A stretch of DNA of 16,744 bases from Lachnospiraceae bacterium (GCA_021199405.1 JAJQID010000193.1:1-16744); one strand, 5' to 3'. Shown: positions 1 through 6,957, counted from the first letter of the stretch. A program made the numbers and translations. The notes: generated by a model not told the origin, from the letters alone.

Positions 1-482
1 CTGCGCATGAGAGGGAGAAGAAGTTGTGCAAAGGCTGGGAAGACGCAATCGAGGATGCGAGACAGGAAGAACGTGAGGCTGCGCATGAGAGGGAGAAGAA
101 GTTGTGCAAAGGCTGGGAAGACGCAATCGAAGACGCGAGACAGGAGGAACGTGAGGCGGCGCAGGAGAGAGAGAAGAAGCTGTGCAAAGGCTGGGAAGAC
201 GCGATCGAGGACGCGAGGCAGGAAGAGCGCGAAGCTGCGCATGAGAGGGAGAAGAAGTTGTGCAAAGGCTGGGAAGACGCAATCGAGGATGCGAGACAGG
301 AAGTAAGAAAGGAAGAACGGGAAGCGGCGCAGGAACGGGAGAGGATTACGATTATCGGTAACACAATTGACATATATCGTGAGATGATCCTCCCGGAGAC
401 GGACATCCGGCAGCGTATTATACAGAAATACGCATTAACGGAGCAGGAAGCTGACAGGTATATGATGTCTCAAAGTGCATAA
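1..482 (+). CDS. 3' end of repeat-containing protein (possible Rpn/PD-(D/E)XK family C-terminus)
   Basis: This is an open frame that enters from the left edge (first full codon at 3) and stops with TAA at 480-482, so the start is outside the window. The visible part has two sections. The first is four tandem copies of a 26-residue unit of the type EREKKLCKGWEDAIEDARQE followed by EREAAH/Q, very rich in E, K, R and D and predicted to be helical. The second is a non-repeated tail of about 49 residues ending in a short helical segment (ETDIRQRIIQKYALTEQEAD). Charged repeats followed by a tail like this are seen in the C-termini of Rpn-type recombination-promoting nucleases ('PD-(D/E)XK nuclease family transposase') of gut clostridia, so that is my best guess. 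The catalytic domain is not in view and the family is unproven. A TTG at 24 is a repeat-internal leucine, not a credible start. Confidence 0.6.
   Translation, partial: AHEREKKLCKGWEDAIEDARQEEREAAHEREKKLCKGWEDAIEDARQEEREAAQEREKKLCKGWEDAIEDARQEEREAAHEREKKLCKGWEDAIEDARQEVRKEEREAAQERERITIIGNTIDIYREMILPETDIRQRIIQKYALTEQEADRYMMSQSA
9..332 (+). repeat. Four in-frame 78-bp tandem coding repeats
   Basis: Units begin at 9, 87, 165 and 243 and are nearly identical in DNA sequence. Each encodes 26 residues. The fourth carries a four-codon insertion (VRKE, near 303-314), so it spans 90 bp. A partial fifth unit (ERER) follows. The array presumably continues upstream, since the window opens inside a copy. 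Confidence 0.9.
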
Positions 483-519
483 ATTATGACATGAAATTTT
501 AGAAATAGTAGTGACAGAA

Positions 520-553
520 GGCTCTCGCAGGGGAAATCCAGCGGGAGCCTTTT
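520..553 (+). terminator. Rho-independent terminator of the repeat-protein gene
   Basis: GGCTCTCGC (520-528) pairs with GCGGGAGCC (541-549) with one G-T wobble across a 12-nt loop, followed by TTTT. It lies 38 bp after the stop codon at 482. Confidence 0.75.
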
Positions 554-607
554 GGAAGGATAAAAACAGTAAACGGCTTTAAGCAAGATGCATGAATAAA
601 TTAATGA

Positions 608-636
608 TAGAAATACCAGATGCCCTGTGCTATACT
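608..636 (+). promoter_or_regulatory. Extended -10 sigma-A promoter of the NUDIX gene
   Basis: The -10 is TATACT (631-636), preceded by TGC, giving an extended -10 element. The weak -35 TAGAAA (608-613) is 17 bp upstream. The start codon is 36 bp downstream of the -10, with a GGGAGGA ribosome site at 659-665. Confidence 0.5.
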
Positions 637-671
637 GGGAAAAATGAAATGGGGGAAAGGGAGGACAGTTC

Positions 672-1133
672 ATGTCTGATTACATTATGGATTTACGAAA
701 AATTGTAGGCCATCGTCCACTCCTGCAGGTCGGTGCCAGTGTGATTCTGGAGGACGAACAGGGACGGATTTTACTGGAGCTGAGAACCGACAATCATTGC
801 TGGGGTTACCCGGGTGGTTCGGTGGACCTGGATGAGGCTGTGGAGGACGCGGCCAGAAGAGAACTGTTGGAGGAGACTGGTCTTGTGGCCGGCTCTCTGG
901 AACTGTTTGGCGTTTTTTCAGGGAAAGATATGCATTATGTATACCCAAACATGGACGAAGTATCTAACGTAGATGTGGTTTTTTTGTGCAAAAGCTACAG
1001 CGGAACCATGAAATGCCAGGAGGAAGAGGTGGAGAGGCTGGAATTTTTTGCACCTGAGGATATTCCGGAGAAGCTTTCTCCGCCGATCAAAAAGCCGGTG
1101 CTTGAGTGGGTCCGGAGGAAGCTGGCCCAATGA
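672..1133 (+). CDS. NUDIX hydrolase
   Basis: A 153-residue protein that should cleave a nucleoside diphosphate linked to another moiety (X) in the cytosol. The Nudix box is complete: G49, five residues, E55, seven residues, R63-E64-L65, then E67-E68 and G70-L71. R63 and the E64, E67 and E68 glutamates are the usual structural and metal-binding residues. The PGG before the box and the hydrophobic strand VGASVILEDEQGRILL near the N-terminus fit the fold, and the length is typical of a single-domain member. The ATG at 672 is preceded by GGGAGGA (659-665) at 6 nt and by an extended -10 promoter. The specific substrate (oxidised nucleotide, ADP-ribose, dinucleoside polyphosphate) cannot be told from the sequence. 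Confidence 0.93.
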   Translation: MSDYIMDLRKIVGHRPLLQVGASVILEDEQGRILLELRTDNHCWGYPGGSVDLDEAVEDAARRELLEETGLVAGSLELFGVFSGKDMHYVYPNMDEVSNVDVVFLCKSYSGTMKCQEEEVERLEFFAPEDIPEKLSPPIKKPVLEWVRRKLAQ

Positions 1134-1173
1134 AAGTAAAAGAGCCTGGGCGAAGGAACGACAGGCGATTTAC

Positions 1174-1179
1174 AGGGAG
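1174..1179 (+). promoter_or_regulatory. Ribosome binding site pointing to ATG at 1186
   Basis: AGGGAG lies 6 nt before the ATG at 1186. This supports 1186, not the later in-frame GTG at 1227, as the original start of the small membrane protein. No comparable site precedes 1227. Confidence 0.55.
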
Positions 1180-1185
1180 TTGCAG

Positions 1186-1466
1186 ATGTTTGAAAAAAGA
1201 ACATCAGTCCCAAAAAGCTTCGGCTTGTGTTCTGGATCGTTCCGCTGGTGAGCTGGGTCTGCGCGGCGGCCGTATACGGGAACGCTCTGGGACTTGAACT
1301 GAATATTATGACCATTGTATATGTGCTGGTGGGGTTTTTGAGTATGATTTCCGCGTTTACGGGAAAGCTCATGCTGCCTCTGATCGGGGCAATCCTGTCA
1401 GAATTGATCTCGATCGTGTATTCACTGGCGCTTTATCTGAAGAAAAAAAGCGGCGGGGAAGAGTAA
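1186..1466 (+). CDS. Small two-to-three-TM membrane protein, 5' end out of frame at an A-tract
   Basis: The uninterrupted frame from GTG 1227 to TAA 1464-1466 gives 79 residues with hydrophobic segments (FWIVPLVSWVCAAAVYG, IVYVLVGFLSMISAFTG and LMLPLIGAILSELISIVYSL) and a short KKKSGGEE tail. The coding pattern extends upstream in that frame as KKNISPKKLRL, a normal positively charged cytoplasmic lead, but runs into TGA at 1191. A good ribosome site and ATG at 1186 give MFEK in another frame. Adding one A to the six-A run at 1193-1198 joins the two into a 93-residue protein starting MFEKKNISPKKLRL. The gene is therefore either a frameshift mutant, a slippage-controlled gene, a sequencing error, or starts at GTG 1227. 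I do not recognise the family. The NUDIX gene ends 52 bp upstream and may be cotranscribed. Confidence 0.6.
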
Positions 1467-1505
1467 TGGGAAAATAAAATTTGAGGAAAATCCCGAGCCT
1501 GTTTC

Positions 1506-1534
1506 TTGACATCCAAACGGCTCTATGCTAACAT
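1506..1534 (+). promoter_or_regulatory. Sigma-A promoter of eno
   Basis: A perfect -35 TTGACA (1506-1511), a 17-bp spacer and -10 TAACAT (1529-1534), preceded by TGC as an extended -10. It lies about 90 bp before the enolase start, which fits a strongly expressed glycolytic gene. Confidence 0.65.
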
Positions 1535-1610
1535 GAAAAAAGATTGTGGGGAGACAGCGTTTCTCCATAAAAGACATGCGGAAATCCGCTCAGGATTTTC
1601 GTAAAAAGAA

Positions 1611-1617
1611 AGGAAGG
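1611..1617 (+). promoter_or_regulatory. Ribosome binding site that sets the eno start at GTG 1627
   Basis: AGGAAGG ends 9 nt before GTG 1627 and 18 nt before ATG 1636. The spacing favours the GTG, giving an N-terminus (M)DYMEIVDVIGREILDSRG, which is the normal enolase beginning. Confidence 0.6.
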
Positions 1618-1626
1618 AATATTATT

Positions 1627-2919
1627 GTGGACTACATGGAAATTGTAGACGTAATCGGCAGAGAAATTTTGGATTCCAGAGGAAATCCGACAGTAGAGGC
1701 TGAGGTGACCCTGGCAGACGGCACTGTAGGCAGAGGCACAGCACCCAGCGGGGCTTCCACCGGCGAGTTCGAGGCACTGGAGCTTCGCGACGGCGACAAG
1801 AGCAGATATCTGGGTAAGGGTGTGACCAAGGCAGTTGAGAATATCAACACCGTCATCAGAGATGCGGTTCTTGGTCTGGATGCTTCCGACACCTATGCAG
1901 TGGACAAGGCGATGATCGATGCGGACGGCACCAAGGACAAGTCCAACCTGGGCGCCAACGCTATTCTGGCCGTATCCATCGCGGCAGCAAGAGCAGCAGC
2001 TCTTTCCCTGGACATTCCGCTGTATCGTTTCCTGGGCGGCGCTAACGCAAACCGTCTCCCGGTTCCGATGATGAACATCTTAAACGGCGGCGCACACGCT
2101 ACCAACACCGTAGATACTCAGGAATTCATGATCATGCCTGTGGGTGCTCCCACCTTTAAGGAAGCGCTTCGCTGGTGCGCAGAGGTATTCCATGCTCTGG
2201 CTTCCATCCTGAAGTCCAGGGGTCTTGCTACCTCCGTCGGTGATGAGGGCGGCTTCGCACCCAACCTGTCCAGCGACGAGGAGACCATCGAGACCATCCT
2301 TGAGGCAGTGAAGAAAGCCGGCTATGAGCCCGGCAAGGATTTCATGATCGCCATGGATGCTGCTTCCAGCGAGTGGAAGGGTGAGAAGAAGGGTGAGTAT
2401 ATTCTGCCGAAGGCCGGTACTCACTACACCTCCGATGAGCTGATTGCTCACTGGAAGAGTCTGGTGGACAAGTACCCGATCATCTCCATCGAGGATGCTC
2501 TGGATGAAGAGGACTGGGAAGGCTGGCAGAAGCTGACCGCTGAGCTGGGCGACAGAGTTCAGCTGGTAGGTGACGACCTGTTCGTGACCAATACCGAGAG
2601 ACTGAGCAAGGGCATCAGCCTGGGCTGCGGCAACGCTATCCTGATCAAGCTCAATCAGATCGGTTCCGTATCCGAGACTCTGGAAGCCATCAAGATGGCT
2701 CACAAGGCCGGTTATACCGCCGTTACCTCTCATCGTTCCGGCGAGACCGAGGATACCACCATTGCTGACCTGGCGGTTGCTCTGAATACCTGCCAGATCA
2801 AGACCGGCGCTCCCAGCAGAAGTGAGCGCGTTGCCAAGTACAATCAGTTACTCCGCATTGAGGAGCAGCTGGGCGCGGCAGCCGTATATCCGGGCAAGGC
2901 AGCTTTCAATGTAAAATAG
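1627..2919 (+). CDS. eno: Enolase (phosphopyruvate hydratase)
   Basis: Converts 2-phosphoglycerate to phosphoenolpyruvate in glycolysis, in the cytosol and usually as a dimer or octamer. From GTG 1627 the protein is 430 residues, the usual length. Family landmarks are all present: N-terminal VIGREILDSRGNPTVE, the mobile SGAST loop, NGGAHATN, general acid/base E207 in GDEGGFAP, Mg ligands D244, E289 and D317 (in GDD), catalytic K341 in LIKLNQIG, and the signature SHRSGETED starting at S368. The open frame extends back to GTG 1546, but those 27 extra codons match nothing in the family and lie between the promoter and the ribosome site, so I treat them as leader. Codon use is strongly biased, as expected for high expression. 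A dedicated promoter and terminator make it monocistronic. Confidence 0.97.
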   Translation: MDYMEIVDVIGREILDSRGNPTVEAEVTLADGTVGRGTAPSGASTGEFEALELRDGDKSRYLGKGVTKAVENINTVIRDAVLGLDASDTYAVDKAMIDADGTKDKSNLGANAILAVSIAAARAAALSLDIPLYRFLGGANANRLPVPMMNILNGGAHATNTVDTQEFMIMPVGAPTFKEALRWCAEVFHALASILKSRGLATSVGDEGGFAPNLSSDEETIETILEAVKKAGYEPGKDFMIAMDAASSEWKGEKKGEYILPKAGTHYTSDELIAHWKSLVDKYPIISIEDALDEEDWEGWQKLTAELGDRVQLVGDDLFVTNTERLSKGISLGCGNAILIKLNQIGSVSETLEAIKMAHKAGYTAVTSHRSGETEDTTIADLAVALNTCQIKTGAPSRSERVAKYNQLLRIEEQLGAAAVYPGKAAFNVK

Positions 2920-2951
2920 GCTGTTTTCACGGTAAGATTATAATGTAGTCA

Positions 2952-2984
2952 AAAGGGAGTGGGAGAAATCCTGCTCCCTTTCGT
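2952..2984 (+). terminator. Rho-independent terminator of eno
   Basis: AAAGGGAG (2952-2959) pairs with CTCCCTTT (2974-2981). Inside it, GGA-GAAA-TCC forms an upper stem with a GNRA tetraloop, separated by a small TG/TG internal loop. The U-run is short. It starts 32 bp after the eno stop and ends just before the helicase gene. Confidence 0.75.
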
Positions 2985-2998
2985 AATGTGAGGCTTCT

Positions 2999-5530
2999 AT
3001 GAAAGAGATTCGTACATCTGTCCGCAATATGGTGGAATTTATATTCCGATCCGGGGATCTGGATAACCGGGGCCGGGGCAGCGCCGAGCAGGCCATGCAG
3101 GAGGGAGGCCGTCTTCACCGTATGCTTCAGGCAAAGGAAGGAATGGCATATCAGGCGGAGGTCGGATTTAAATACCTATATCACACTGGAAGGTATGACA
3201 TATATCTGGAAGGCCGTGCAGACGGAATTATTACTGATTATGTGCCGAAGGAGTGGCAGAGTGATTTTGAGCAGTTCCCTCTGCTTTCTCCTGAATATGG
3301 CATCATGGAGGAGCCGGAGCCGTTGACCTATGTGGATGAAATTAAGAGCACATACAGGAATGTGGCGCATATCCGGGAGCCGGAGAGGGTGCACCTGGCA
3401 CAGGCCATGTGTTACGCTTACATGATAACAGAGAGAGACGGGCTGGAGCGCGTGGGCGTGCGTATGACATATATTCAGCGGGGCTCCAGGGAGGCCAGAT
3501 ATTTTCATCAGACATTCAGTCGTTCGGAGATCACGGAATGGTTTACGGATACCATGAAGGAGTATCAGCGGTGGACGGATTATATGTATGACTGGGAAGA
3601 ACGCAAGCTTCCTTCTATTCAGGCAGTGCCTTTTCCTTATGCCTACAGAGAGGGGCAGAAGGAGCTGGCGTCCGGGGTGTATCGGACTATTTTTCATGAA
3701 AAAAAGCTCTTTCTGGAGGCGCCTACCGGCACAGGAAAGACTCTGGCAGTGCTCTATCCTTCCATGAAAGCGGTAGGACAGGGGCTGGCGAATATGATTT
3801 TTTACGTTACGGGTAAGACTATCACCGCCTCTGTGGCGGCGGACACTCTGGAATTATTGCGTGGAAATGGATTGCGGTTTAAGGATGTGATGCTGACCGC
3901 CAGAGAAAAAATCTGCCTTAATGAGGTCTGTGACTGCAACCCGGCGGCCTGCCAGTATGCGAAGGGGCATTTTGACCGGGTCAATGCCTGCCTGTATGAC
4001 ATGATCACCCATGAGGAGTTTTTTCACAGAGAGTGTATTCAGGAGTACGCCCGGCGGTATCAGGTCTGTCCTCATGAGCTGAGTCTGGATCTGACGGATT
4101 TTGCCGACGCAGTGATCGGGGATTATAATTATGTGTTTGATCCTCATGTGTATTTACAGAGATTTTTTGGAGCCGCCGCGGGCAGAGGAAAGTATATTCT
4201 GCTGGTGGATGAGGCTCACAATCTGCTGGATCGGGCCAGGGACATGTACAGTGCGGTGCTGGTGAAGGAGCGGGTGCTGGCGGCCAGACGGCTGGTGAAG
4301 GAAAACGACTCATCTCTGGAAAAACACCTGAATCGATTGAATAAGGCTTTGCTTTCACTGAAAAAGCAGAGCAACGGCGTTGGCCTGACTGTGCTTGAGG
4401 AGCCGGAGGAGGTCTATCAGGCGGTGGAAAAGGTGACGGAGGATCTGGACAGCTGGCTGGCTGAGAGGGACAGACATCCCATGCCTCAGGAGCTGCTGGA
4501 CTTTTACTTTGAGCTGAGTCATTTTGAACTGATTTACAGGCTGTTAAATGAAAAATATGTGGTCTATGGGGAAAACCGGGAGAACGGGGAGTTCTGGCTG
4601 AAGCTGTTTAACGTGGATCCTTCGGCCAATCTGAGAGAATGTATGGATCGCTGCCGCAGCAGTATTTTGTTCTCTGCTACTTTTTTACCGATTCAGTATT
4701 ACAAGGAGCTCCTTGGGGGAATGAAGGAGGATTATGAGGTCTATGCCGAGAGCTGCTTTTCGAGGGAGAAGCGGGCGCTGCTTGTGGCGAAGGATGTGAC
4801 CAGCAAATATACCCGGCGCAACCGGGGGGAATACGAGAAGATTGCCCGCTACATTCACCGGACCGTGCTGGCCAGGCAGGGAAATTACATGATTTTCTGC
4901 CCGTCTTATGCCTATATGCAGGAAATTTTTCATGTATATGGGGAGCTTTTCGGGGAGAATGAAGAGATTTCATGCATAATACAGAGTGAGCACATGAGCG
5001 AGGAGGAGCGTAGTGAATTTCTGGACAGGTTCCGGGAAAATGGAGCCGGACAGACGGTTTGGACTTATAAAAGCAATGGAATGCAGGATTCGAAGGAAGA
5101 GCAGGGAGAATCACCGGACAGCCCTTCTGAAGATGGCAGGCCGCGGAGGTCTCTTCTTGGCTTCTGTGTGCTGGGCGGTATTTTTTCCGAAGGAATCGAT
5201 CTTGCGGGGGACAGTCTGATCGGCGCCGTGATTGTGGGCACCGGCCTGCCCCAGGTTGGGCAGGAAAAGGAGCTGCTGCGCCGTTATTTTGATGAAAAGG
5301 GAGAAAACGGCTTTGACTATGCCTACCGGTTTCCGGGGATGAATAAGGTTATGCAGGCTGCCGGAAGAGTGATTCGTACCAGAGATGATGTGGGAGTGGT
5401 GTTTTTGCTGGATGAACGTTTTCTGCAGGGACAGTACCGCAGTCTTTTCCCGCGGGAGTGGGACAATTATCAGGCGGTGGATCTGAATACCGTCCAGGGA
5501 AAGCTGGAAGAATTCTGGGATGGCTTTTGA
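2999..5530 (+). CDS. RecB/Cas4-like nuclease fused to Fe-S XPD/DinG-type ATP-dependent DNA helicase
   Basis: An 843-residue two-part protein, probably for DNA repair or replication-fork processing. Residues 1-220 form a PD-(D/E)XK nuclease of the RecB/Cas4 type with every catalytic element visible: H40, D75 in GRADG, E114-x-K116 in VDEIK, and Q135-x3-Y139. The helicase follows: Walker A at 241-248 (APTGTGKT, K247); a cysteine-rich section between motif I and the DEAH box (C306, C311, C313, C318 and C357 in CPHE) typical of the 4Fe-4S domain of XPD-family helicases; DEAH at 404-407; SAT at 559-561; and motif VI QAAGRVIRTR from 786. An acidic, serine-rich linker sits around 690-715. The nuclease part lacks Cas4's own cysteine cluster (only C138), so the cluster belongs to the helicase. 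Expected polarity is 5'-3' by family. The start ATG has GTGAGG 5 nt upstream. Confidence 0.9.
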   Translation: MKEIRTSVRNMVEFIFRSGDLDNRGRGSAEQAMQEGGRLHRMLQAKEGMAYQAEVGFKYLYHTGRYDIYLEGRADGIITDYVPKEWQSDFEQFPLLSPEYGIMEEPEPLTYVDEIKSTYRNVAHIREPERVHLAQAMCYAYMITERDGLERVGVRMTYIQRGSREARYFHQTFSRSEITEWFTDTMKEYQRWTDYMYDWEERKLPSIQAVPFPYAYREGQKELASGVYRTIFHEKKLFLEAPTGTGKTLAVLYPSMKAVGQGLANMIFYVTGKTITASVAADTLELLRGNGLRFKDVMLTAREKICLNEVCDCNPAACQYAKGHFDRVNACLYDMITHEEFFHRECIQEYARRYQVCPHELSLDLTDFADAVIGDYNYVFDPHVYLQRFFGAAAGRGKYILLVDEAHNLLDRARDMYSAVLVKERVLAARRLVKENDSSLEKHLNRLNKALLSLKKQSNGVGLTVLEEPEEVYQAVEKVTEDLDSWLAERDRHPMPQELLDFYFELSHFELIYRLLNEKYVVYGENRENGEFWLKLFNVDPSANLRECMDRCRSSILFSATFLPIQYYKELLGGMKEDYEVYAESCFSREKRALLVAKDVTSKYTRRNRGEYEKIARYIHRTVLARQGNYMIFCPSYAYMQEIFHVYGELFGENEEISCIIQSEHMSEEERSEFLDRFRENGAGQTVWTYKSNGMQDSKEEQGESPDSPSEDGRPRRSLLGFCVLGGIFSEGIDLAGDSLIGAVIVGTGLPQVGQEKELLRRYFDEKGENGFDYAYRFPGMNKVMQAAGRVIRTRDDVGVVFLLDERFLQGQYRSLFPREWDNYQAVDLNTVQGKLEEFWDGF

Positions 5531-5550
5531 AGGTATTCATGCAAAGGAAT

Positions 5551-5579
5551 GTATTGTTGACAAGGTAAGGAAGCAATAC
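5551..5579. promoter_or_regulatory. Inverted repeat with embedded TTGACA upstream of the GNAT gene
   Basis: GTATTG (5551-5556) and CAATAC (5574-5579) flank 17 bp that contain TTGACA (5557-5562). No convincing -10 lies 16-18 bp after it, so promoter function is doubtful. The short palindrome could be an operator or chance. Confidence 0.2.
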
Positions 5580-5615
5580 GAGAAGAGGCTTTAAAAACAG
5601 AGCGGGAATCATTAC

Positions 5616-6161
5616 ATGGATGGAAGGAAAAGCGGAACGGAGAATGAAATGGAAATGGTACTTGAAAAGGCCGGCCCCGGGGATGCACAGGCCTGTGCGG
5701 ATATCCTGAATGCCGGCAGATTATTTCAGAGGGAACAGGGCTTTGTCCAGTGGGCTGATAATTATCCGAATATGGATTCTGTCAGAGAGGATATTGCCTC
5801 GGAGAAAGGTTTTGTGCTGAAAGTTGACGGAAAAATTGCGGCATATCTGTACATTGGCTTTGATGGAGAATCTGCCTATGATGTGATCAGGGGAGCATGG
5901 AGGACGAAAGAGCCCTACGCCGTCATCCACAGAGTGGCCTTTGACAGGGAGTACCGCGGCCTGGGTCTGTCTAAGGCCATGTTTGAGCTGGCGGAGAAAT
6001 ATATTCTTGCCCGGGGAATCAGGGAGGTGCGCATGGATACGCATCACGAAAATAAGCGCATGCAGCATGTGCTGGAGAAAAACGGCTTTGTGCTCTGCGG
6101 AGAAGTCACACTTCGCGGGGAACCAAGGCTGGCCTATGACAAAATACTTACGTGTGTGTAA
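5616..6161 (+). CDS. GNAT family N-acetyltransferase
   Basis: A 181-residue acetyl-CoA-dependent N-acetyltransferase. The acetyl-CoA binding motif A is clear at HRVAFDREYRGLGLSKAMF (about 105-123, with R114-G-L-G-L in the Q/R-x2-G-x-G/A position), followed by the motif B helix with N146 and ending ...VLEKNGFVLCGE. The N-terminal part has QGFVQWADNYP (41-51), a segment seen in small clostridial GNAT proteins of unknown substrate. The ATG at 5616 has only a weak ribosome site (GCGGGA). ATG 5649 or 5655 (M12, M14) would start just before the first beta strand and is an alternative. It lies 85 bp after the helicase gene, on the same strand. The substrate is unknown. Confidence 0.9.
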   Translation: MDGRKSGTENEMEMVLEKAGPGDAQACADILNAGRLFQREQGFVQWADNYPNMDSVREDIASEKGFVLKVDGKIAAYLYIGFDGESAYDVIRGAWRTKEPYAVIHRVAFDREYRGLGLSKAMFELAEKYILARGIREVRMDTHHENKRMQHVLEKNGFVLCGEVTLRGEPRLAYDKILTCV

Positions 6162-6172
6162 GGCAGAAAAGG

Positions 6173-6197
6173 AAAAGGGTGCCCTGTAAGACACCCT
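6173..6197 (-). terminator. Terminator of ridA (minus strand)
   Basis: On the minus strand AGGGTG (6197-6192) pairs with CACCCT (6181-6176) around a 10-nt loop, followed by TTTCC and more T. It lies 40 bp past the ridA stop, between convergent genes. On the plus strand no T-run follows, so it should not stop the GNAT transcript well. Confidence 0.55.
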
Positions 6198-6236
6198 CGC
6201 AGAAGAGAGAAAGCGATTGCTGTCCGGCGCAGCAGC

Positions 6237-6608
6237 CTATACCTCCGCAATCAGCTCCACTTCACAGAGTACATTCTTTGGAAGCGTTTTGACTGCCACA
6301 CAGGAGCGGGCAGGTTTCTCTGTGAAATATTTGCCGTAGATTTCGTTGAAGGCGGCAAAATCGCCCATGTCCGCCAGAAAACAGGTGGTCTTGACGGTCT
6401 GGCTGTAGGAGCTGCCGGCGGCGGAAAGGAGAGCACCCAGATTCTTCATTACCTGCTCAGTCTGCTCTTCGATGGTGGAGCCGACCACGGCGCCGGTGTC
6501 AGGGTCAAGGGCAATCTGGCCGGAAGTGAACAGTAAGCCGCCGGAAATGTAAGCCTGGGAATAGGGACCGATGGCGGCCGGTGCGTTGGGTGTGGAAATC
6601 CTTTTCAT
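6237..6608 (-). CDS. ridA: RidA family enamine/imine deaminase
   Basis: A 123-residue RidA (YjgF/YER057c/UK114) protein. The family hydrolyses reactive 2-aminoacrylate and related enamines released by PLP enzymes to keto acids and ammonia, as a cytosolic trimer. Landmarks are NAPAAIGPYSQA near the N-terminus, R101 in PARSCVAVKTLPK (the substrate carboxylate-binding arginine of the RidA subgroup), C103, and E116 in CEVELIAEV. An in-frame ATG five codons upstream (6623) overlaps the ribosome site. GAGG at 6618-6621 is 9 nt from the ATG at 6608, so I start there, and the length then matches the family. It is transcribed alone from its own promoter. Confidence 0.95.
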   Translation of the reverse strand: MKRISTPNAPAAIGPYSQAYISGGLLFTSGQIALDPDTGAVVGSTIEEQTEQVMKNLGALLSAAGSSYSQTVKTTCFLADMGDFAAFNEIYGKYFTEKPARSCVAVKTLPKNVLCEVELIAEV

Positions 6609-6646
6609 AATCTGATACCTCATTCTTTCATAGTGTGGATGTGACT

Positions 6647-6670
6647 GCCGGAAAAGCTCCGGCTGTTTTT
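6647..6670 (+). terminator. Hairpin in the ridA leader that also reads as a plus-strand terminator
   Basis: GCCGGA (6647-6652) pairs with TCCGGC (6658-6663) over a 5-nt loop, followed on the plus strand by TGTTTTTG. On the minus strand it lies in the ridA 5' untranslated region just after the expected transcription start and has no T-run. It may stop rightward transcripts from the GNAT side, or structure the ridA leader. Confidence 0.35.
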
Positions 6671-6676
6671 GTTTGC

Positions 6677-6705
6677 ATTATACCCTGTTTTTGGAAATAC
6701 GGCAA
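6677..6705 (-). promoter_or_regulatory. Sigma-A promoter of ridA
   Basis: On the minus strand: -35 TTGCCG (6705-6700), 17-bp spacer, perfect -10 TATAAT (6682-6677). It lies 69 bp upstream of the ridA start. Confidence 0.75.
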
Positions 6706-6798
6706 CCACACTGGCGGAAAATTAAAGTAAATTTGATAGGATGCCATGATCTGACGCTCATGTCATGAAAAAGCGACGCAAAAGTTTTCAGAAAATGA

Positions 6799-6889
6799 TG
6801 TGGATAACTTTGTGGACAGTGTGGAAAAATTCACTTGCGTCTTTCCTGCCTGACACCAAAAATGTGAATAAAATCCGGTGTTATCCACA
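6799..6889. promoter_or_regulatory. Cluster of DnaA-box matches in a gene-free region
   Basis: Three exact matches to TTATNCACA occur: 6799-6807 (minus), 6863-6871 (minus, N=T) and 6881-6889 (plus, TTATCCACA). Two near matches lie between them on the minus strand at 6811-6819 (7 of 9) and 6820-6828 (8 of 9). AT-rich DNA follows to about 7000. The cluster sits between the divergent ridA and 7085 promoters. No dnaA or dnaN gene is in the window, so this need not be the chromosomal origin. Confidence 0.5.
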
Positions 6890-6928
6890 TGACGAATATG
6901 TCATAAGAGAAATTTAAGGGAAAAATGA

Positions 6929-6957
6929 TTGACCTGAACAAAAAGCGGCATTATAGT
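6929..6957 (+). promoter_or_regulatory. Sigma-A promoter of the DUF4097-like gene
   Basis: -35 TTGACC (6929-6934), 17-bp spacer, -10 TATAGT (6952-6957). It would give a leader of about 120 nt before the start at 7085. Confidence 0.65.

Noticed and set aside
7..306. Arg/Lys/Ser-rich open frame over the repeat array
   Set aside because: It is a shifted reading of the 78-bp repeats. The frame ending at 482 has the natural composition and continues into a unique tail.
9..332. Repeat array as a possible CRISPR
   Set aside because: Units are contiguous, 78 bp, in frame and without unique spacers.
1546..1626. Upstream extension of enolase from GTG 1546
   Set aside because: The extra residues match no enolase, and the ribosome site at 1611-1617 points to GTG 1627.
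2080..2733. Long minus-strand open frame inside enolase
   Set aside because: It is antisense to a certain gene, has no ribosome site and reflects codon bias.
2939..2944. TATAAT as a promoter for the helicase gene
   Set aside because: It has no -35 at the right distance, and the eno terminator lies between it and the gene.
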